Shown here piece after piece: positions 8,697-13,826 of a stretch of DNA of 13,826 bases; the first letter of the stretch is position 1; every line of letters starts with the position of its first letter. The position numbers and the translations under genes are program-made. The stretch covers positions 1 through 13,826 of the forward strand of contig JALLBK010001065.1 of the NCBI GenBank assembly GCA_036940085.1, in the 5' to 3' direction. Below the pieces are notes generated by a model. The model did not search any database, was not told the DNA's origin, and saw only the letters and a list, made by a program, of their open reading frames with translations. Source of the DNA: Discostella pseudostelligera (lineage: Eukaryota > Bacillariophyta > Thalassiosirophyceae > Thalassiosirales > Thalassiosiraceae).

Positions 8697-9672
8697 TCTT
8701 CATGGTATTTCTGCACCGCATCAGAGCAGGCTGGTGAACACAGGCATGTTATAATGATATCATGATCGATGAGGAATGAGGAGTAGATACAATAATATTT
8801 GAGTTATTTCCATCGATGCATCAAACTCCCGAAAATTCCGTAAAATGACCTTATTTCGGGCGAAACAGTGAATTACCTAAAAACTTCAGATACGGAGGGA
8901 GTACGTTAATAATTTCTGTGGCTTGTCCAATGGTGCAAAATGAATCAAAATCACAAGAAACCCATCACACTCTTTTGGTGATTTCTGGTCGTCAATTGTG
9001 CACGAAATGTTCATGAACACGAAATGACTTCCAACCGCTTCGAACTGCTTCCTGATTGTGAAAAAAAGTTTCCCCGGAAACTTGTTTCTCGAGATCTTTC
9101 TTGTTCGTCACCTAATTGAGATAGATTTCGGGAAACGAGAAAACGAATTGCTACCGGTTGCTGGCGATTCGAGGACACACCGGCCCAAGACATTTTTTTA
9201 AAGAACAGACTTAACGTACGTAAGGAGAATAAATAATATGTCGGGCCCGGATCTTCCAGGAGAGTCCGAGTGATCTCCAACCCAAAAAAGCAAGATGGCC
9301 ATTTCAGACATGTGACCTACGACGTGCGAAGGCACGGACTTCAAGTTGTATCTCAATCTCACAAACAATGCAACACTCGAACATACCACCACCATCCATG
9401 ACTTTGACCCTTCACTCCCCCTGCCTACCCCTCTACCTCCCTCTACTTACTCTGTAGTTCTCTAGTACCATAATTGCACTATGCTCAAAAGATAATATGT
9501 CAGTGGCTCTCGGAGATAATAAGCCGACTCCTCCTTTGTTATCATACTGTTTAGAAGTACGATTTGTACTCTACGGCAAATAGTACTGTGTATCTGGAGG
9601 CCATCGAATATCTACTGCGTCCTGCTGCCCACCGTTCATCTGCGGCATCTCTTGACAACGCCATCCACATCA
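8697..9672. other. Intergenic region of about 975 bp without a convincing gene
   Basis: AT-richer than the flanks, with no long or motif-bearing ORF. It holds a perfect palindrome ATGATATCAT (8754-8763), a 12-nt match to Stowaway/mariner terminal repeats (8892-8903), and a pyrimidine-rich tract (about 9409-9465) ending in CTGTAG and CTCTAG, which could be a promoter element or a 5' UTR splice acceptor. The promoter and 5' UTR of the glycosyltransferase must lie in its right part. Confidence 0.5.
8892..8903. repeat. Stowaway/mariner-like terminal motif, solitary
   Basis: ACGGAGGGAGTA is the reverse complement of TACTCCCTCCGT, the consensus end (with TA target duplication) of plant Stowaway MITEs and mariner-like elements. 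No inverted partner is visible to the left, so no element boundary can be drawn; it may be coincidence. Confidence 0.25.
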
Positions 9673-11281
9673 ATGAAGCAGACTCTCTTTCATCTTGAAA
9701 ACGGAGGAGGAAGCGGCGGTGGCGGCAGCGGAGGAGGAAAACATCGCCGACCATCTCAAATGTTCCGCTCAACCACTTGGATCTTAATTGTAATATGTAC
9801 CTCGGTTCTGACATTTTATGCTGGTGTTTGGACTGGCGTTCATGCATCGGGTAGCAAACAACCTGGAAGAGATGATGAAATAAAGGTGAATGCACCATGC
9901 CTATCCGGAGAAGACTTTCGACGATTAGTTGTGGAGCATGCGAAACTGATGGTACAATCACAATATGGCGACCTATGTAGAAACATGACATCAACCCAAG
10001 GAGCATCGCAACTCTTCTCAAAATCTATATCCCACTTTGTAGAGGGACTTGCTCGAGTATCAAATGTTGATCTGATGGAGACAATTGACTTCGGTGTTCC
10101 GAACAATCAATTTAGCGAGGGATTGGATGCACTCATTCTGTACAACAATAAGAAGGCACTTCCATCGGACAAAAGATTGAAAAGTGCTGTTCGACACGAG
10201 GATCCTACACAGCCTTTACCGCTGCTTTCTGCAAAATTAGCTACGGAAAGTTGCGACGTAGCACCAGTTGCGGCTTCGAACGTATTTCAACGAAATCGAC
10301 GGCATTAAATCACGCCTTAAACAAACTTTGGAGAAATTCGAAACGGAGACAATAGTTATAATGACGTGCAATTTCGGACAATCGGAATTGTTGATGAATT
10401 TTGTATGCTCAGCTCGTGCCCGAGGATTTGATTTGCACAACTTGTTAGTGTTTCCAACTGATGAAGAGACACGAGATCTGGCAGAGGGTCTGGGGCTGGT
10501 AACATTTTATGAGGAAAAGCTTATGGCATCGATACCAAAGGGAGAATCAATTTATTATGGAGACCCGGTATTTTCAGCGGTCATGTTTGCAAAGGTTCTT
10601 TGTGTCCAGCTGGTGAATGAACTTGGCTATGATGTATTATTTCAAGATGTGGATATCGTTTGGTACAAAGATCCCCTGGAGTTCTTCCATAACAAATCGC
10701 TACCAAAGTTCGACATGTATTTCCAAGATGATGGCAACAGGCAGGATCGTTTTGCACCGTACAGTGCTAACACGGGATTTTACTTCGTCCGCAGCAACGA
10801 AAGAACGAGGAACTTATTCAGACACTTCCTCTACACATCGGACTTGATCGCGGCATGGTACAGTCATCAAGCGGTCCTCATTGCATTGATGGCAGAACAC
10901 AATTCGGCCTTCGGCCTTACGGTGAAAGTATATCCGAAAGAAACTGAAGAGTTTCCTGGGGGGTTGCATTTCCACCGACAGAAGGAAATGATGAAAAGGA
11001 TCATGGGTGGTGTATCGAAGGCGTACATCTTCCACATGTCCTGGACGGAGAATAAAATTGATAAATTGAGGTTCTTGAAGCAGATGGGAGAGTGGTATGT
11101 GATTGACCAATGCGTAGGAAAGAAGGTGCATGAAATATTAGGTCCCGATCCCGATGATGGATCTATTTCCAAATGTTGTTCTGCGGACCCGATTATAACG
11201 TGTTACTACCGCGATAAGCCGAGTAAGATACCTTGTCCGGATGCTCCTTATATTGATCAAGGAAGTGCATCATTCTGGTGA
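9673..11281 (+). CDS. Type II membrane nucleotide-diphospho-sugar transferase (PF03407 family); frame changes near 10260
   Basis: Predicted Golgi/secretory glycosyltransferase of the family that includes plant GT77 arabinosyl- and xylosyltransferases. The first ATG is at 9673. A Gly/Ser-rich cytosolic tail (residues 11-22) precedes a basic patch and one membrane helix (about 35-56), then a lumenal stem with ALILYNNKKALPS. A second frame carries the catalytic domain: TIVIMTCNFGQSELLMNFVC, VLFQDVDIVWYKDP with the metal-binding DxD at 10646-10654, ANTGFYFVRSN, SHQAVLIALM, a WTENKIDKLRFLKQMGEWY block and a Cys-rich end (KCCSADP). The first frame stops at 10306 and the second is closed upstream by TAG at 10259, so an intron or frameshift must link them between about 10189 and 10348. 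The sugar and acceptor cannot be inferred. It converges on the M50 protease gene. Confidence 0.83.
10189..10348 (+). other. Unresolved junction of the two glycosyltransferase reading frames
   Basis: Options that restore one frame: (a) intron 10189-10267, 79 nt, acceptor ACCAG, weak donor GTTCGA; (b) intron 10258-10333, 76 nt, donor GTAGCA, acceptor GGAG; (c) intron 10282-10333 or 10282-10348, donor GTATTT; (d) a one-base indel around 10259-10267. Protein on both sides of the break looks coding (KLATESCD before, YFNEIDGIKSRLKQ after). That favours (d), or a deletion that was not a multiple of three. Confidence 0.5.
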
Positions 11282-11298
11282 AGACAATCACCGATCAT

Positions 11299-11583
11299 CT
11301 ATCATAAAGTCGTCAAGAACAACATATTGACTGCCATTGATTCAATGAGAATCATCCGATCAGAGAATTTCATAGCAATCTTTAAAATATACATAGTAAT
11401 GGATCAACATTTACAACGAACGGATTCTCGAACCAATTGACGTTTAGCNCTATCATAAAGTCGTCAAGAACAACATATTGACTGCCATTGATTCAATGAG
11501 AATCGTCTGTTCAGAGAATCGCATAGAAGTTGTCTACTCAACGTTTAATATAGTAATGGATCAACTACTAAAACGAACGGATT
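11299..11583. repeat. Tandem duplication, 151-bp period, two units, with an N at the junction
   Basis: Unit A is 11299-11426 and unit B 11450-11583. The first 55 bp of each are identical; the remainder has diverged but ends with shared blocks (TAGTAATGGATCAAC and ACGAACGGATT). The 23-bp spacer ends in the ambiguous base at 11449, exactly next to unit B. The array fills almost all of the 312 bp between the converging glycosyltransferase and M50 genes, so both 3' UTRs run through it. I see no coding potential. Confidence 0.9.
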
Positions 11584-11593
11584 GCTGTAAACC

Positions 11594-13372
11594 TTAGTTA
11601 AATATTGAGGCCACATCTCCAACAGCAGCGCCGAAGGAAATGAGAAGTAGGATTAACAGTGATCCAGCGTTTATCCCCTCTTGGACGCGTTGATCGATAC
11701 GACGGCCTGCGGCGGCCTCGGCAAGAACAAATACTAATTGACCGCCATCCAACGCAGGTAGCGGTAAGGAATTGACAACCGCCAAATTTATACTGATTGA
11801 AGCAGCAAATGAAACTATCGCGGCGAAGTCGGAGCCTTTGACCACTTCAGTCCCTGTCTTTATGACTCCCAGTGGGCCAGACATATTTGTCCCAGCTGGA
11901 AGACCTTTTCCCAATAGCACTCCAAAAAGCAACCGAACAAAACTCTGAGCTGTTTCGGATGTCAATTCATATACAGCCGATCCAGCCTTTGCGATTGCAT
12001 CGACAATTGAAGACGCAAAGACAACATCAGTTCGCACGTAGTTCGGCATCAGCGAAACACCAATCGACATTAATCCATCAGTGTTTTTCTTTGGATACAC
12101 GGAGATTTCATCTTTGTTATCGCTGCCCCTACCATGAACAATTGTAAGTTTGACGTTTTCCCCAAGTGGAGTTTCGCGGATGACAGAGATGATATCCGAC
12201 ATTTCCTTCTGCGACGCCCAGATACCTGATTTGTAATTGGTTGAAGACGTGATCATATCATTAATACCCACAATGACATCGCCTTGCGTGAGTAAGCCAA
12301 ATGATGGACTCTCCTTGCTGGGCATTTGGCTTACCACCGCCCCGGCATCAAACACCGGCTTTGGAAGTCCTCTCCCGCCAGCGAATTCCCCAAAGTAGCA
12401 AGCGAATGCAAGAAGTAGATTGAATACTACTCCTCCCGATAATACAATCGCTCGTTCGTGCCAAGGACGATTTTGAAGGAGATTGGGATCATCAGAGTAT
12501 TCAACCTCAGGCAGATTTGCTGCTGTTAGAATTGCCAGCTTGGATCCCAATTCTTGTTCTTCCACTTTGGTGGCAACCCAAGGCAACTTATTCCACCACA
12601 TTGCACCGCCGACTTGATTATTGTTTTTTGATATCAATCTACGGCTATTCATTTTTACCTCTTCTTGAGCGCGTAGCAGCTGCTCCGACTCCCGTTCTGA
12701 TTGCCACTTCTTTAACAGGCCCAACGACAGCAAATTGAATAGAAACGAATTGGCTGCCAGATACTCCAAAGTCTTTTCCAATTTTGATGAATCTTCTATT
12801 CGCATCAAGCGAGCTTTATTTCTTGCCTTTCTAGCAGCATCCTCTTGCTCAAAGGCTAGTGTTCGATTATAATTCTCTGGAAAACGAACGTACCCACCAA
12901 AAGGGATGGCTCGAAGACTGAAGTCAATCCCATCCATAGACGACACTGACTCCCCGTTCATTTCTACATCATTGATCTTCTCAAAAACCATTTTGTCATC
13001 GACAACTCTTTGTCTTACCCCCACAATACGTGGACCAACGCCCACACTGAATTCGTCTACATCAATCCCAAGCGACCTTGCAGCAATGAAATGTCCCGCC
13101 TCATGCACAAGAATGACAAACGCCAAAACAGCAACACTACCGATCGGAGATCCCACCGCAGAAAGGGCAGCAGCGGGTGAGATCGAATTTAGGGAAAGTG
13201 CTGTATCGCGACATGGTGAATGTTGTGTAGGTGGTGTTCTTGAAGCTGAAGCCCGCGCCCTTTCAAATGTTGTTCTAGGTCGCGTAGGTGGCTGAAACGA
13301 AACGGCCCCATAAATTAGGGACGATATCCCAAGCAATAGGCTGAGTATTATATTCGATCGATACCCCATCAT
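11594..13372 (-). CDS. Plastid-targeted site-2 intramembrane metalloprotease (M50, RseP/ARASP type)
   Basis: 592 residues. Zinc-dependent protease cutting substrates within the membrane. The N-terminus is a signal peptide with ASAFAP-type site AVS|FQPP (Phe26) and an Arg/Thr/Ser-rich transit region to about residue 57. Helix 1 (about 74-97) carries the zinc-binding HEAGH (90-94). The AIPFGGYVRF block (about 155) is typical of RseP. A roughly 130-residue charged insertion (about 165-295) precedes NLLQNRPWHERAIVLSGG and helix 2 (about 306-329). A PDZ-like region spans about 335-425. NSLPLPALDGGQLVF supplies the third zinc ligand D542 (LDG motif), and a last helix lies at 571-586. The architecture matches the chloroplast ARASP/S2P2 group and bacterial RseP, longer through the insertion. 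Start: the ATG at 13372 is the first in frame and aligns with the start of the mini-ORF at 8696. Substrate unknown. Confidence 0.92.
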   Translation of the reverse strand: MMGYRSNIILSLLLGISSLIYGAVSFQPPTRPRTTFERARASASRTPPTQHSPCRDTALSLNSISPAAALSAVGSPIGSVAVLAFVILVHEAGHFIAARSLGIDVDEFSVGVGPRIVGVRQRVVDDKMVFEKINDVEMNGESVSSMDGIDFSLRAIPFGGYVRFPENYNRTLAFEQEDAARKARNKARLMRIEDSSKLEKTLEYLAANSFLFNLLSLGLLKKWQSERESEQLLRAQEEVKMNSRRLISKNNNQVGGAMWWNKLPWVATKVEEQELGSKLAILTAANLPEVEYSDDPNLLQNRPWHERAIVLSGGVVFNLLLAFACYFGEFAGGRGLPKPVFDAGAVVSQMPSKESPSFGLLTQGDVIVGINDMITSSTNYKSGIWASQKEMSDIISVIRETPLGENVKLTIVHGRGSDNKDEISVYPKKNTDGLMSIGVSLMPNYVRTDVVFASSIVDAIAKAGSAVYELTSETAQSFVRLLFGVLLGKGLPAGTNMSGPLGVIKTGTEVVKGSDFAAIVSFAASISINLAVVNSLPLPALDGGQLVFVLAEAAAGRRIDQRVQEGINAGSLLILLLISFGAAVGDVASIFN

Positions 13373-13826
13373 TCTATGTCCATAGAGAGAGAGATAATAA
13401 TTTGTCCGTGTCGACAACAGACAGCAGACCAGTACGATGCACGTCTACCGGCTGGCTTGCCTTGGTGGTGGCAGTACCTTGAATGCTGTTGTAGGCACAG
13501 ACTGATGATTGGTAGGACGAAAGAGACGATAGGGGCCGATAGCTTTCTATCAGAATATTATGGTTGGTGGTGGAAGTGGTGGATAGCTGGAATGGTCGTC
13601 GTCGGTCGTCGGTCGGCAAAGTCGGCAAAGTCGGCAAGTTGGCAGTTAGTCATGTCTTGTTTGGGTTTTTAATATAGCGTAGCTTTATTTCCTTATTTTA
13701 ATTCATAGTAGCCATTCAAAGATGGCTTGGTTGGAACGAGTGATGAGTCAGCCAGTCAGCTGTTTTCGCACTCCTAGGTACTCACGTTCTCTCACGTTCG
13801 TAGAGCTTCGCATGCGCCAATGACGC
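13373..13826. other. Upstream region of the M50 gene, no convincing gene
   Basis: 454 bp expected to hold the 5' UTR and promoter of the protease gene. Visible items: a GA run just before the ATG (13384-13393), GGT-rich low complexity (13560-13585), a bZIP/AP-1 core TGAGTCA (13744-13750), and two adjacent 10-bp units beginning CTCACGTTC (13781-13800). The ORFs here are low-complexity readings or under 35 codons. Confidence 0.5.
13612..13638. repeat. 9-bp tandem repeat GTCGGCAAA, three units
   Basis: GTCGGCAAA occurs at 13612-13620 and 13621-13629, and GTCGGCAAG at 13630-13638, preceded by degenerate GTCGTCGGTC units. It lies about 240-265 bp upstream of the M50 start codon. It could be a slippage tract or a cluster of binding sites; no function can be assigned. 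Confidence 0.8.

Noticed and set aside
9068..9081. Inverted repeat GTTTCC-CC-GGAAAC
   Set aside because: Only 6-bp arms with a 2-nt loop; expected by chance and not attached to any gene end.
9011..9280. 89-codon - strand ORF in the large intergenic region
   Set aside because: Composition looks random, with no domain, signal or neighbour support.
9240..9310. GC-rich stretch inspected as a possible tRNA or structured RNA
   Set aside because: No cloverleaf arms, no TTC-type T-loop and no consistent stems.
9551..10021. 156-codon - strand ORF over the 5' part of the glycosyltransferase
   Set aside because: Antisense shadow of the exon encoding the Gly-rich tail, membrane helix and stem.
13374..13637. 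87-codon - strand frame just upstream of the M50 gene
   Set aside because: Low-complexity Ser/Thr/Pro reading of the same repeats, best explained as 5' UTR or promoter.
13376..13672. 98-codon + strand ORF with its ATG 5 bp from the M50 start codon
   Set aside because: Trp/Gly/Ser-rich product arising from GGT and GTCGGCAAA repeats; no recognisable motif; it lies in the expected promoter/5' UTR of the M50 gene.
13722..13823. 33-codon + strand ORF with a good initiation context (AAGATGG) at the right edge
   Set aside because: Too short and without features; a first exon of a gene beyond the window cannot be shown.

Overview
The window looks like nuclear DNA of a photosynthetic stramenopile, most probably a centric diatom. 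Three things point there: short GT-AG introns (one clear 75-nt example), two proteins whose N-termini combine a signal peptide with the diatom 'ASAFAP'-type cleavage site (Phe at +1) and a basic Ser/Thr/Arg-rich transit region, and compact genes on alternating strands. There is no operon, RNA gene, CRISPR array or complete mobile element. The diatom assignment is inference; no marker gene is present.

Layout, left to right: (1) + strand, 51-3848 with one intron: a large, mostly unfamiliar protein with an amphipathic Lys/Ala/Glu stretch, a coiled-coil-like repeat and a C-terminal membrane anchor; it may begin before the window. (2) - strand, 4017-5963: prenylcysteine oxidase with a signal peptide and a C-terminal HDEL, so an ER-lumenal enzyme. 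(3) + strand, 6242-8425: plastid-targeted TrmB-like methyltransferase with altered active-site motifs and a CysRS-like small motif near its N-terminus. Genes 2 and 3 are divergent and share a promoter region of about 280 bp containing a G-box, a CACCAT repeat and a tiny upstream ORF. (4) - strand, 8409-8696: a 95-codon ORF that looks like a copy of gene 6 with the whole catalytic core deleted. (5) + strand, 9673-11281: Golgi-type type II nucleotide-diphospho-sugar transferase (PF03407) whose reading frame changes near 10260, by intron or frameshift. (6) - strand, 11594-13372: plastid-targeted site-2 (M50, RseP/ARASP-like) membrane protease. Between genes 5 and 6 lies a 151-bp-period tandem duplication with an ambiguous base at its junction.

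The genes do not form an obvious pathway. The likely compartments are ER lumen (2), plastid (3, 6 and possibly 4), secretory-pathway membrane (5) and an unknown membrane facing the cytosol (1). The most unusual items are the core-deleted M50 mini-ORF and the HDEL-bearing prenylcysteine oxidase.
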